From: WHSM01 sp050701635
Lineage (GTDB): Bacteria > Actinomycetota > Actinomycetes > Mycobacteriales > Micromonosporaceae
Length of the DNA: 7,627 nt
Direction: 5' to 3'
NCBI GenBank assembly: GCA_050701635.1
Contig: JBOGDF010000271.1
Location: 1-7,627, forward strand
The notes under the pieces were generated by a model. That model saw nothing but the letters and a program-made list of their open reading frames with translations, made no database searches and was not told the DNA's origin. Of the stretch, positions 1 to 6,589 are shown piece by piece; position 1 is the first letter of the stretch; each line of letters begins with the position of its first letter. Position numbers and translations under genes: made by a program.

Positions 1-41
1 GGTGTGGGGCGCGGCCGGGCGCGGCGGGGGTGTGGGGCGCG
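1..41. repeat. 13-bp direct repeat in low-complexity G-rich DNA downstream of the GGDEF gene
   Basis: The 13-mer ggtgtggggcgcg occurs at 1-13 and again at 29-41, a 28-bp period, separated by G/C-only sequence. It lies just after the stop codon of the leftward GGDEF gene. Its function is unknown. It is short and simple in composition, so chance or slippage explains it well enough. Confidence 0.35.
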
Positions 42-1619
42 CTAGGCGCCGTAGGCGTGCTTTTTGGCGTCGAGCATGGCGCGGTCGGCTTTGCGGAAGG
101 CGCCGACCAGGCCGGTCGCCTGGTGCAGCTCGGCCCAGCCGACGCTGGCCGACACCGGAGTGCCCGGCACCAGGGATTCCCAGTCCTCGTCCCGTACGGC
201 GGCGACCAGCCGGCGCCCGATCACATCCGCCTCGTCCAGCGTGGTGAGCGGCAGGATCACGACGAACTCGTCGCCGCCGTACCGGGCGACGAAGTCGCGG
301 CGCCGTAGCGTACGGATCAGGACCGCCGCGATCCGCTGCAGCACCAGGTCGCCGGTGAGGTGGCCGTGCACGGTGTTGACCGCCTTGAACGCGTCCAGGT
401 CGAAGACCCCCAGTACGCCGCGCTCGTTGTCCCGGATCATCTCGGCGACCCGGCGCTCCAGGCTGCGCCGGTTGGCCAGCCCGGTGAGCGGGTCGGAGAG
501 CGCTTCGCCGGCGTACCGCCCGACGGTACGGCGCAGCTCCTCGTGGTCGAGCCGCACCGCGATGCCGTCGACGAACAGCGCGCGTACCCGCTCCAAATCT
601 GCCGACGCCACCCGGAACGCGGCGCGGTCGGCGACGTCCGCGCCGGTGTAGTCGCCGGCGGCGACGCACGCCATGGCGCGCAACCGGTGCACCTCGGCGC
701 CGCCGAGGGTACGGGGGTCCACCGTGGTACGGGCGAGCCATTGCAGCGCGTCGTCGGTGCGCCCCTCGGCGATCGCCCGGCACACCTCGGTCAGCTCGCG
801 TAGCTCGGCGGCTTCGGGCAGCGCGGCCTTGCTGGTCATCCGGGCCTGTGGCAACGGCAGTGCCGCGTCGGCGTGCCCCATCGCCGCCAGCCGGGCGACG
901 GCGTACGCCACGTAGGGCAGGTGGTCGGGTCGCAGCGCGGAGAGCCCGCCGGAGTCGGCGAGCAGTCGCTGGATGTCGGCGAGCAGCCTGACCAGCTCGT
1001 CGCGGCAGCGCGCGGTCTCGCCGCGGTGGTCGTACGAGACGGCGGCGCGCACCCCGACCTCGGGGGCGGCGTGCTCGGCGGGGCTGATCCCGGCGGCCCG
1101 CGCGGCCTCGTGCGCCTTGCCGGCGGCGTACTGGGCGTGCTCGTGGAAGCCGAGGAACGAGTAGATCGCGGCCAGGTCGCCCCAGGCGTCGGCGGAGACC
1201 ATGTCGTGGCGCTCCACCGTCTCCAGCACCCGGCTGGCGCAGACCAGGTGCATGATGCCCCGGTCCAGGGAGCCCTCCGAGTTGGCGATGTAGCCGGCGA
1301 GTGCGTGGAATTCGCCGAGCAGCGCGGGCTCGGGGTGCCGCCGCAGCACCTCGTCGGCGCGGTCCACCACCGGCGGGCACTCGCCGGTGCGGCCCAGGTT
1401 GATCAGCGCGCCGAGCTTCATCAGGTACGCCCGGGCGACCTCGTACGGGTCCCCGCTGCTGGCCGCCACCTGGTCGGCGAGCAGCACCGCCTCGTTGGAG
1501 CGGACGTCCCGGATCAGCTGCCGCAACCGGTCGGTGGGGCGCTCGTGTGGGTCGCCGAGGGCGCGCTGCTGCGCAACACGGTCGGTGACCGCGTTGACTC
1601 CCGGCTCCGGCGAACCCAC
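42..1619 (-). CDS. GGDEF-domain diguanylate cyclase with TPR-like N-terminal region
   Basis: 525 residues, predicted cytoplasmic; it would make c-di-GMP from two GTP. The C-terminal GGDEF domain spans about 370-525. It begins with DPLTGLANRR (376-385), has the metal-binding segment FDLDAFKAVN (406-415), the active-site loop YGGDEF (447-452), and ends with ADRAMLDAKK (511-520). RRRD at 439-442, five residues before GGDEF, fits the RxxD inhibitory I-site, so feedback inhibition by the product is expected. Residues 1-365 are Ala/Leu-rich helical sequence resembling degenerate TPR repeats (inference from helical pattern and Gly/Asp turns), with no membrane segment, PAS or GAF that I can recognise. 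The GTG start at 1619 is preceded 8 nt away by GAGGGAG (1634-1628), and no other start codon lies close downstream. The gene is divergent from the Asp-repeat gene. The enzyme call is firm; the sensory role of the N-terminus is open. Confidence 0.93.
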   Translation of the reverse strand: MGSPEPGVNAVTDRVAQQRALGDPHERPTDRLRQLIRDVRSNEAVLLADQVAASSGDPYEVARAYLMKLGALINLGRTGECPPVVDRADEVLRRHPEPALLGEFHALAGYIANSEGSLDRGIMHLVCASRVLETVERHDMVSADAWGDLAAIYSFLGFHEHAQYAAGKAHEAARAAGISPAEHAAPEVGVRAAVSYDHRGETARCRDELVRLLADIQRLLADSGGLSALRPDHLPYVAYAVARLAAMGHADAALPLPQARMTSKAALPEAAELRELTEVCRAIAEGRTDDALQWLARTTVDPRTLGGAEVHRLRAMACVAAGDYTGADVADRAAFRVASADLERVRALFVDGIAVRLDHEELRRTVGRYAGEALSDPLTGLANRRSLERRVAEMIRDNERGVLGVFDLDAFKAVNTVHGHLTGDLVLQRIAAVLIRTLRRRDFVARYGGDEFVVILPLTTLDEADVIGRRLVAAVRDEDWESLVPGTPVSASVGWAELHQATGLVGAFRKADRAMLDAKKHAYGA

Positions 1620-1627
1620 TCCCGTAA

Positions 1628-1634
1628 CTCCCTC
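1628..1634 (-). promoter_or_regulatory. Shine-Dalgarno site of the GGDEF gene
   Basis: On the minus strand this reads GAGGGAG, 8 nt before the GTG at 1619. It is what fixes the start of the GGDEF gene, which lacks an ATG near its 5' end. Confidence 0.6.
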
Positions 1635-1651
1635 GCTCGGTGGTGCCGTCG

Positions 1652-1680
1652 ATTATGCGTTGTTGTCTCGTACTTGGCAG
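1652..1680 (-). promoter_or_regulatory. Putative sigma70-type promoter for the GGDEF gene
   Basis: On the minus strand, CTGCCA (1680-1675; four of six to TTGACA) is followed after exactly 17 nt by CATAAT (1657-1652; five of six to TATAAT). Transcription would start near 1645, giving a leader of about 26 nt before the GTG at 1619. The surrounding DNA is only about half G+C (46 of 90 bases in 1651-1740 by hand count), which helps such a match stand out but also makes chance A/T-rich hits more likely. Confidence 0.45.
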
Positions 1681-1713
1681 CACTGGTTTCGGACAACCGA
1701 CCAGTTTCGAGAC
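1665..1713. repeat. Nested imperfect dyad overlapping the GGDEF promoter
   Basis: Outer arms gtctcg (1665-1670) and cgagac (1708-1713) enclose inner arms actggt (1682-1687) and accagt (1700-1705), and inside those cgg/ccg around acaa. The arms are unequally spaced: 11 nt on the left between outer and inner arm, 2 nt on the right. It overlaps the spacer and -35 of the proposed promoter at 1652-1680, so an operator is more likely than a leader hairpin. Which protein might bind is unknown. Confidence 0.4.
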
Positions 1714-2065
1714 TAATCACCTGCCGAAGAACCGAAGTCGGGGTGTACGGGGCAGCGCCACGGCGCGGTACGAGTCATCATGTCGCGAGCGCGGTGCACG
1801 CCACCGCATAGCGTCACAAATCGATTACTGGTGCGCCATCGGTGCTGCCGATGCAGTGAGATGAGGGGCTATGTACGGAATTCGCACGCTTCACGCCGTA
1901 CGCTGTGGCTACTTATCTCCCGGGTGCGTGCCACGACTGTGGGGTGTCCGCGACGCTGTCGACCGCGGATGCCATTGTGGTCCCAGCAGCGCACACACTC
2001 TGCGAGCAACGACCGAGAAATGACCCGGAAGTATCCATCAACAGACCCTGGGGGGTAGACCCGAA

Positions 2066-2587
2066 ATGAGCGACTTCGACAACTACGACGTCAACTCCGA
2101 CGGCGTCAACGACGACGTGATGACCGCTGAGGGCACCGACGGCAGCACCGTCACCCTCGCGGACACCGACAACGACGACTACGCCGACGCGGCCGCGTAC
2201 GACTCCGACGGTGACGGCAACGCCGAGCGCGGTGACTTCGACACCAACAACGACAACAAGCTCGACACCTCCACGTACGACTACGACGACGACCGCGACG
2301 TGGACGCGATGAGCTCGGACACCAACGCCGACGGCCGTACCGACTTCGCCGCCGTGGACCGCAACGACGACAGCGCGATGGACTACGCGGTCGCCGACAC
2401 CGACCACGACGGCGCCGTCGACACCACCGCCGCCGACAACAACTACGACGGCAACGTCGACCTGACCACGGAGAACCCGGACGAGGACGCCAACATCGAC
2501 CGGACCACCGCGGACACCGACGGCGACGGCACCATGGACACCGTCCACTACGGCGACGCCGACACCAACCCGTACGCCGGTCGCTGA
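2066..2587 (+). CDS. Asp-rich protein of ten tandem 13-residue DxDxDG-type (calcium-binding-like) repeats
   Basis: 173 residues, extremely acidic. From residue 33 to 162 there are ten gapless units of exactly 13 residues, starting at 33, 46, 59, 72, 85, 98, 111, 124, 137 and 150. Each follows D-x-[D/N]-x-D-x-x-x-[D/E]-x4, for example DTDGDGTMD at 150-158; unit nine begins with Asn. A further partial unit is at 8-16. The spacing of acidic residues resembles EF-hand loops, dockerin and thrombospondin type 3 repeats, so Ca2+ binding and Ca2+-dependent folding are likely (inference). There is no signal peptide, membrane segment or cysteine. The frame upstream has a stop at 2021-2023 and no start codon before ATG 2066, so no leader has been missed. 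A weak ribosome site, GGGGGG (2050-2055), lies 10 nt before the start. Function unknown. The antisense frame is a composition artefact. Confidence 0.85.
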   Translation: MSDFDNYDVNSDGVNDDVMTAEGTDGSTVTLADTDNDDYADAAAYDSDGDGNAERGDFDTNNDNKLDTSTYDYDDDRDVDAMSSDTNADGRTDFAAVDRNDDSAMDYAVADTDHDGAVDTTAADNNYDGNVDLTTENPDEDANIDRTTADTDGDGTMDTVHYGDADTNPYAGR

Positions 2588-2609
2588 CCGACGTACCACG
2601 AAGCACCCT

Positions 2610-2634
2610 GCGGGCCACCACGCGTCCGGCCCGC
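2610..2634 (+). terminator. Hairpin after the Asp-repeat gene
   Basis: gcgggcc (2610-2616) pairs with ggcccgc (2628-2634), a 7-bp G/C stem with an 11-nt loop, starting 23 nt after the stop codon. There is no T-tract. It may work together with the stronger hairpin just downstream. Confidence 0.45.
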
Positions 2635-2646
2635 GCACGGGGGAAT

Positions 2647-2682
2647 CAGGCGCCCGCGACCCGCGTTGATCGCGGGCGCCTG
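2647..2682 (+). terminator. Strong 13-bp-stem hairpin terminator
   Basis: caggcgcccgcga (2647-2659) pairs perfectly with tcgcgggcgcctg (2670-2682) around a 10-nt loop. It lacks a T-run, as is usual for actinobacterial terminators. It separates the Asp-repeat gene from the membrane-protein gene at 2779. Confidence 0.75.
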
Positions 2683-2767
2683 TGCGTCCGGTGAGGTGCG
2701 GGACCCCAGCGGTCCCACGGGCGTTGCTCACACTGAGTACGCTCCCGGTGTTCGCGACACCGATTCT

Positions 2768-2772
2768 GGAGG
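2768..2772 (+). promoter_or_regulatory. Shine-Dalgarno GGAGG fixing a GTG start
   Basis: GGAGG lies 6 nt before the GTG at 2779. This strong site supports the GTG start of the membrane-protein gene. Confidence 0.7.
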
Positions 2773-2778
2773 CAGACA

Positions 2779-3210
2779 GTGACCCAGTCGAACGATGCTG
2801 CGCCGCAGCAACCCGATCCGGCCACCGTGCCGGAGCAGCCGGCGCAGGCTGACCCGGCGCCGCCCGCCAAGCCGGCGGGCAAGGGCAAGCTGATCAAGGT
2901 GCTGGTCGGCGTCGGGATCGTGGTGGCGGCCCTGGCCGTGCTGTTCTTCGTACTCAAGGACGACCCCGGCACCGCGAAGGTGGGCGACTGCATCGCCGGT
3001 ACGAACGCCGAGGACGTCACCGTGGTGGACTGCGGCAGCGGCGAGGCGGAGTGGAAGGTCGTCGGCAAGGTCGACGGCAAGACCGAGGCCGAGATGCAGA
3101 CCGCGTGCGGCGAGTTCCCCGATGCCGAGCAGGCTTTCTGGCAGGGCGAGAAGGGCGGCAAGGGCTTCGTGCTGTGCATGAAGTCGGCCAAGGGCAAGTC
3201 CGCGGAGTAA
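2779..3210 (+). CDS. LppU/SCO3897-like single-pass membrane protein
   Basis: 143 residues. A Pro/Ala/Gln-rich N-terminus (about 1-35) is followed by a basic patch KGKLIK (35-40), one hydrophobic helix (about 40-59), and an exported domain of about 84 residues. The outside part begins TAKVGDC and has four cysteines (C71, C85, C110, C133), enough for two disulfides, and the motif KVGDC(I)-x13-DC seen in small actinobacterial LppU/SCO3897-type proteins (family recalled, not searched). There is no lipobox, so it is membrane-anchored and not a lipoprotein. Topology is probably N-in, C-out because the basic residues precede the helix. The molecular role is unknown. It stands alone: a terminator precedes it and another follows. 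The start is GTG with GGAGG 6 nt upstream. Confidence 0.85.
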   Translation: MTQSNDAAPQQPDPATVPEQPAQADPAPPAKPAGKGKLIKVLVGVGIVVAALAVLFFVLKDDPGTAKVGDCIAGTNAEDVTVVDCGSGEAEWKVVGKVDGKTEAEMQTACGEFPDAEQAFWQGEKGGKGFVLCMKSAKGKSAE

Positions 3211-3223
3211 ACCTTGCGGTGGT

Positions 3224-3259
3224 ACGGCGGCCGGCGGCGGATGACGCGCCGGCCGCCGT
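3224..3259 (+). terminator. 13-bp-stem intrinsic terminator with short T-run
   Basis: acggcggccggcg (3224-3236) pairs with cgccggccgccgt (3247-3259) around a 10-nt loop, and tt follows at 3260-3261 after the stem's final t. It begins 13 nt after the stop codon of the membrane-protein gene. Confidence 0.8.
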
Positions 3260-3292
3260 TTCGCGTACCGATCCCGAGTATCGGCGAGACTC

Positions 3293-3323
3293 GGCTACCC
3301 ACAAGTAACAAAGCCGGGTAGCC
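3293..3323. repeat. 8-bp inverted repeat upstream of the acyl-CoA dehydrogenase gene
   Basis: ggctaccc (3293-3300) and gggtagcc (3316-3323) are perfect inverted copies separated by a 15-nt A-rich spacer, 36-67 bp before the ATG. TAGCCT (3319-3324), which fits the loose TAnnnT form of a -10 box, overlaps the right arm, but no good -35 precedes it. It may be an operator for a fatty-acid regulator or a leader hairpin; the sequence does not decide. Confidence 0.35.
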
Positions 3324-3359
3324 TCGGGCCGAGAGACGCAGCTCACAAGGGATGGCGCA

Positions 3360-5378
3360 ATGACGACCACCGAGAGCACACCCCGTCCAGGCCCCGACCG
3401 GCCCGCCCGTGAGGACACCCAGCACGCCGGCGAGCCGGCCGCTGCGGCGCCAGACCCGGCCGCGCAGAGCGTGGGACCCACCGAGCAGGAGGCCCGCAAG
3501 GTCGCCGAGGAGGCCCGCGAGAAGGAGTGGCGCAAGCCGAGTTTCGGCAAGGAGCTGTTCCTGGGGCGGTTCCGGCTGGACCTGATCGATCCGCACCCGC
3601 AGCCGACGCCGGAGGCGCGCGAGCGGGGCGAGGCGTACCTGGAACGGCTCCGTGAGGTGTGCGCCGGCATCGACAGCGAAGTGATCGAGCGCGACGACCA
3701 GGTGCCGGACGAGGTGATCGCCCAGCTGCGCGAGGTGGGCGCCTTCGGGATGAAGATCGACACCAAGTACGGCGGCGTCGGGCTCACCAACTACTACTAC
3801 TGCAAGGCGCTGCAGATCATCGGCTCGGCCAGCCCGGCGCTGGGGGCGATGCTGTCCGCGCACCAGTCGATCGGCGTACCACAGCCATTGAAGATCTTCG
3901 GCAACGAGGAGCAGAAGGCGAAATTCCTGCCGCGACTGGCGAAGGGCGAGATCTCGGCGTTCCTGCTCACCGAGCCGGACGTGGGTTCGGACCCGGCGCG
4001 GCTCGGCTCCACCGCCACCCCGACCGAGGACGGTACGGCGTACCTGCTCAACGGGCTGAAGCTGTGGGCCACCAACGGCGTGGTCGCCGACCAGCTCGTG
4101 GTGATGGCGATGGTGCCGCGGTCCGACGGCCACCGCGGCGGGATCACGGCGTTCGTGGTCGAGGCGGACTCGCCGGGGATCACGGTGGAACGCCGCAACG
4201 CGTTCATGGGGCTGCGCGGCCTGGAGAACAGCGTCACCCGGTTCCACAACGTACGGGTGCCGGCGGAGAACGTGATCGAAGGCGAAGGCAAGGGGCTCAA
4301 GATCGCGTTGACCACCCTGAACACCGGCCGGCTCAGCCTGCCCGCGATGTGTGTCGCGGCGGGCAAGGTCAGTGTGGCGGCGGCGCGCAGCTGGGCCGCC
4401 GAGCGGGTGCAGTGGGGCAAGCCGGTGGGCAAGCATGAGGCGATCACGCTGAAGCTGGCGTCGATGGCGGCCAACACGTACGCCATGGAAGCGGTGTTGG
4501 ATCTGTGCACCATGCTCGCCGACGACGAGCGCAACGACATCCGGATCGAGGCGGCGATCGCGAAGCTGTTCGGCTCCGAGGTGGCGTGGCAGGTCGCCGA
4601 CGAGCTGGTGCAGGTGCGCGGCGGCCGGGGCTACGAGACCGCCGCCAGCCTGAAGGCCCGGGGCGAGCGGGGCATCCCCGCCGAGCAGCTGCTGCGCGAC
4701 CTGCGGATCAACCGGATCTTCGAGGGCGCCACCGAGATCATGCAGCTGTTCATCGCCCGGGAAGCTGTCGACCAGCACCTGACGGTGGCCGGCGACATCA
4801 TCGACCCGGACGTGAAGCTCGGCGGCAAGGTGAAGGCGGCCGGCAAGGCGGGGCTGTTCTACGCCCGCTGGCTGCCCACCCTCGCGGTCGGCAAGGGCCA
4901 GCTGCCGGGGGCGTACGGCGATTACGGCAAGCTCGCCAAGCACCTGCGGTACGTGGAGCGCACCAGCCGCAAGCTGGCCCGGTCGACGTTCTACGGGATG
5001 TCGCGCTGGCAGGGACGGCTGGAGCAGAAGCAGGGCTTCCTGGGGCGGATCGTCGACATCGGCGCCGAGCTGTTCGCGATGAGCGCGTGCTGCGTACGAG
5101 CCGGGGCGCTGCGTGACACCCCCGAGGGCAAGGCCGCCGCGGAGCTGGCCGGGCTGTTCTGCGCGCAGTCGCGGCTGCGTACGGAGGCGTTGCTGCGCCA
5201 GCTGTGGCGCAACACCGACGCCGCTGACCGTACGGTCGCCCGCTCGCTGCTCGACGGCGGGTACGCCTGGCTGGAGCAGGGCGTGCTGCCGCTGGACGAG
5301 TCGGCGCCGGCGGTGTCGGCCTGGTCGCCCGGCGCCTCCACCGAAAAGGACGTGAGCCGCCGGATCCCGCTCCGGTAG
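3360..5378 (+). CDS. Acyl-CoA dehydrogenase, long VLCAD/FadE-like type
   Basis: 672 residues. FAD-dependent alpha,beta-dehydrogenation of fatty acyl-CoA, the first step of beta-oxidation, passing electrons to ETF. About 1-40 is Pro/Ala-rich and probably disordered, then a charged helix (41-58) leads to KPSFGKELFLGR (59-70), like the start of VLCAD/ACAD9 proteins. The dehydrogenase core covers about 90-475: FLLTEPDVGSD (201-211, family signature), the flavin-contacting W236-x-T238-N239, QVRGGRGY (418-425), and FEGATEI (454-460), in which E455 lines up with the catalytic base of medium-chain and very-long-chain enzymes. Residues about 485-672 form the extra C-terminal helical region that distinguishes the VLCAD class from ~380-residue enzymes; in that class it serves dimer and membrane contact. 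Long-chain substrate preference is therefore an inference. AAGGGA (3347-3352) is 7 nt before the ATG. No ETF or thiolase genes adjoin it. A hairpin follows. Confidence 0.95.
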   Translation: MTTTESTPRPGPDRPAREDTQHAGEPAAAAPDPAAQSVGPTEQEARKVAEEAREKEWRKPSFGKELFLGRFRLDLIDPHPQPTPEARERGEAYLERLREVCAGIDSEVIERDDQVPDEVIAQLREVGAFGMKIDTKYGGVGLTNYYYCKALQIIGSASPALGAMLSAHQSIGVPQPLKIFGNEEQKAKFLPRLAKGEISAFLLTEPDVGSDPARLGSTATPTEDGTAYLLNGLKLWATNGVVADQLVVMAMVPRSDGHRGGITAFVVEADSPGITVERRNAFMGLRGLENSVTRFHNVRVPAENVIEGEGKGLKIALTTLNTGRLSLPAMCVAAGKVSVAAARSWAAERVQWGKPVGKHEAITLKLASMAANTYAMEAVLDLCTMLADDERNDIRIEAAIAKLFGSEVAWQVADELVQVRGGRGYETAASLKARGERGIPAEQLLRDLRINRIFEGATEIMQLFIAREAVDQHLTVAGDIIDPDVKLGGKVKAAGKAGLFYARWLPTLAVGKGQLPGAYGDYGKLAKHLRYVERTSRKLARSTFYGMSRWQGRLEQKQGFLGRIVDIGAELFAMSACCVRAGALRDTPEGKAAAELAGLFCAQSRLRTEALLRQLWRNTDAADRTVARSLLDGGYAWLEQGVLPLDESAPAVSAWSPGASTEKDVSRRIPLR

Positions 5379-5390
5379 CTGCGGCGAACA

Positions 5391-5420
5391 ACGGGCCTGC
5401 CGGTACGCCGGCAGGCCCGT
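5391..5420. terminator. Bidirectional 13-bp-stem terminator between convergent genes
   Basis: acgggcctgccgg (5391-5403) pairs perfectly with ccggcaggcccgt (5408-5420) across a tacg tetraloop closed by G-C. It sits in the 56-bp gap between the stop of the acyl-CoA dehydrogenase (5378) and that of the leftward membrane-protein gene (5435), so it can serve both. Confidence 0.85.
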
Positions 5421-5434
5421 CACGCGTACGGCGG

Positions 5435-6589
5435 TCAGTGGGCCACCGGCACCACCGCGTGGTCGCCCTTCGGCAGGGACGAAAGATCGAGCGGCTGCTG
5501 CTCCACCCGTTCGCCGTCGACCACCGAGCACCGGACCAGCCCGCCTTCGACCTGCGCCACCACGCTGGTGTCCGACACGACCGTGACCGCATCGACCTCC
5601 GGGTCGATCCCGCTGCACTTGCCGAGCCGGCGCGGCTGAGCGTTGAAGGCGGTTGTCACGTCGACGAACTCGAGCGTGTCCGCAGACTGGGTCGCCAGCC
5701 AGCGTCCGCCAGCCAGTCCGCTGGGAGCGAACTCGCAGCTGGAGCGCAGCTCGCGGAACCGCTGGGCGGGGTCGTACTCCGCCAGGCACAGCTTCTCCGC
5801 CACGGACTTCACGCCGAGCACGGTCGACCCGTCACCCAGGGCCGCGATCGGCCCGCCCGACACCGGCGCACTCCAGTCGGCGCGGAAGTCGCCGGCCGCC
5901 GGATCCCACAGGTCGTACCGCCACTGCTGCCCGTCGCCGCCGCAGCAGCCCTCGCGCAGCACCACCTTGTCGCCCAGCCACATCGCGGCTGCCGTCTGCC
6001 CCGGAACCGGGGTGGACGTCACCTCCCCGAACCCGTCGTCGGTGATCGGGGCCACCGACAGTCGCCCTTTGCCGCTGTCGACCCAGGCGATCCGTTCGCC
6101 GTCGGGGGAGACGGCGAACTCGGGGGCCATCCCCTGCCCGCCCTTGGCGAACGAGTCGCCGACGATCGACGTGGACCGGCCCTCCGGATCCAACAGCCAC
6201 AGCTTGCCGACCGTCGCGTACACGAAGCCGGCGGGCACCCGGACGATCCCGTAGACCTCGCCACCAGCCGCGAGCTTCAGCTTCCGGCCCTCGGTGGTGA
6301 AGAGCGCGGCGCCGGAGACCACGTCGACCGGCGGCGGGTCGGTGACCCGCTCGGGAGCCGGTGGTGTCGCGGGGGGCGTCGGAGCGGCGAACTGGCCAGC
6401 GCGTACCACGCCGACCCCGACCACCAGGGCCACCACCGCCACCGCGGTCGCCACCACCGCGGCGGTACGCCGTCGCCTGCGGGTCGCCTCGCCCGCCGCG
6501 ATCGCGCTGCCCGCCGGATCGTGGACGGCCGGCGGCAGCGACACCTGCTGCTGGAGTGTGCTGCGGAGCTGGTCCTCGATCTGGTTCAT
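5435..6589 (-). CDS. Single-pass membrane protein with beta-propeller-like exterior; probable anti-sigma or sigma-associated regulator
   Basis: 384 residues from ATG 6589; a GTG directly before it (6592) is an equal alternative. A cytoplasmic N-terminus of about 38 residues, including NQIEDQLRSTLQQQ, is followed by the arginine cluster RRRRR (38-42) and one hydrophobic helix (about 43-63), then a Pro-rich linker (69-86) and about 295 extracytoplasmic residues. The exterior has repeated beta-strand segments and a TolB/WD40-like blade, VSPDGERIAW (160-169), plus six cysteines (C215, C216, C268, C285, C325, C354). It overlaps the upstream sigma gene by one base (TGATG), with GGAGGTGAGG just before, which implies translational coupling. 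Context and topology suggest it senses outside the membrane and holds or modulates the sigma factor inside. It has no HxxxCxxC zinc anti-sigma motif, and its cytoplasmic part is short, so anti-sigma activity is inference. Confidence 0.85.
   Translation of the reverse strand: MNQIEDQLRSTLQQQVSLPPAVHDPAGSAIAAGEATRRRRRTAAVVATAVAVVALVVGVGVVRAGQFAAPTPPATPPAPERVTDPPPVDVVSGAALFTTEGRKLKLAAGGEVYGIVRVPAGFVYATVGKLWLLDPEGRSTSIVGDSFAKGGQGMAPEFAVSPDGERIAWVDSGKGRLSVAPITDDGFGEVTSTPVPGQTAAAMWLGDKVVLREGCCGGDGQQWRYDLWDPAAGDFRADWSAPVSGGPIAALGDGSTVLGVKSVAEKLCLAEYDPAQRFRELRSSCEFAPSGLAGGRWLATQSADTLEFVDVTTAFNAQPRRLGKCSGIDPEVDAVTVVSDTSVVAQVEGGLVRCSVVDGERVEQQPLDLSSLPKGDHAVVPVAH

Larger units (their letters stand above)
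1620..2065. other. 446-bp divergent intergenic region, relatively A+T-rich
   Basis: This separates the leftward GGDEF gene from the rightward Asp-repeat gene. The left third holds the GGDEF ribosome site, promoter and dyad described separately. Further right are a small hairpin catcgg-tgctg-ccgatg (1837-1842/1848-1853) and a 6-bp inverted repeat gtacgg/ccgtac (1873-1878/1896-1901). G+C is visibly lower than in the genes: about 51% over 1651-1740 and 58% over 1801-1860 by hand count. I could not find a convincing promoter for the Asp-repeat gene. A 50-codon frame at 1871-2023 is discussed under findings. No RNA gene is recognisable. Confidence 0.7.

Noticed and set aside
873..1811. Rightward frame of 312 codons opposite the GGDEF gene
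   Set aside because: It is antisense to a gene with complete GGDEF motifs and continues into intergenic DNA without protein-like features.
1780..2058. Rightward frame of 92 codons in the divergent spacer
   Set aside because: It has no ribosome site, and its composition (many Arg, Cys, Ser) looks random.
2066..2587. RTX toxin-type nonapeptide repeats
   Set aside because: The period is 13 residues, not 9, and the GGxGxDxxx pattern is absent.
1913..2731. Leftward frame of 272 codons giving a Val/Gly-rich protein opposite the Asp-repeat gene
   Set aside because: Asp codons GAC read backwards give GTC (Val), and the repeat structure is inherited from the sense strand. It runs through the terminator hairpins.
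2646..5789. Very long leftward open frame (over 1000 codons) antisense to the membrane-protein and acyl-CoA dehydrogenase genes
   Set aside because: It mirrors two well-supported rightward genes with clear domains. Long antisense frames are common in G+C-rich coding DNA, and its translation is Arg/Pro/Gly-rich with no recognisable motif.
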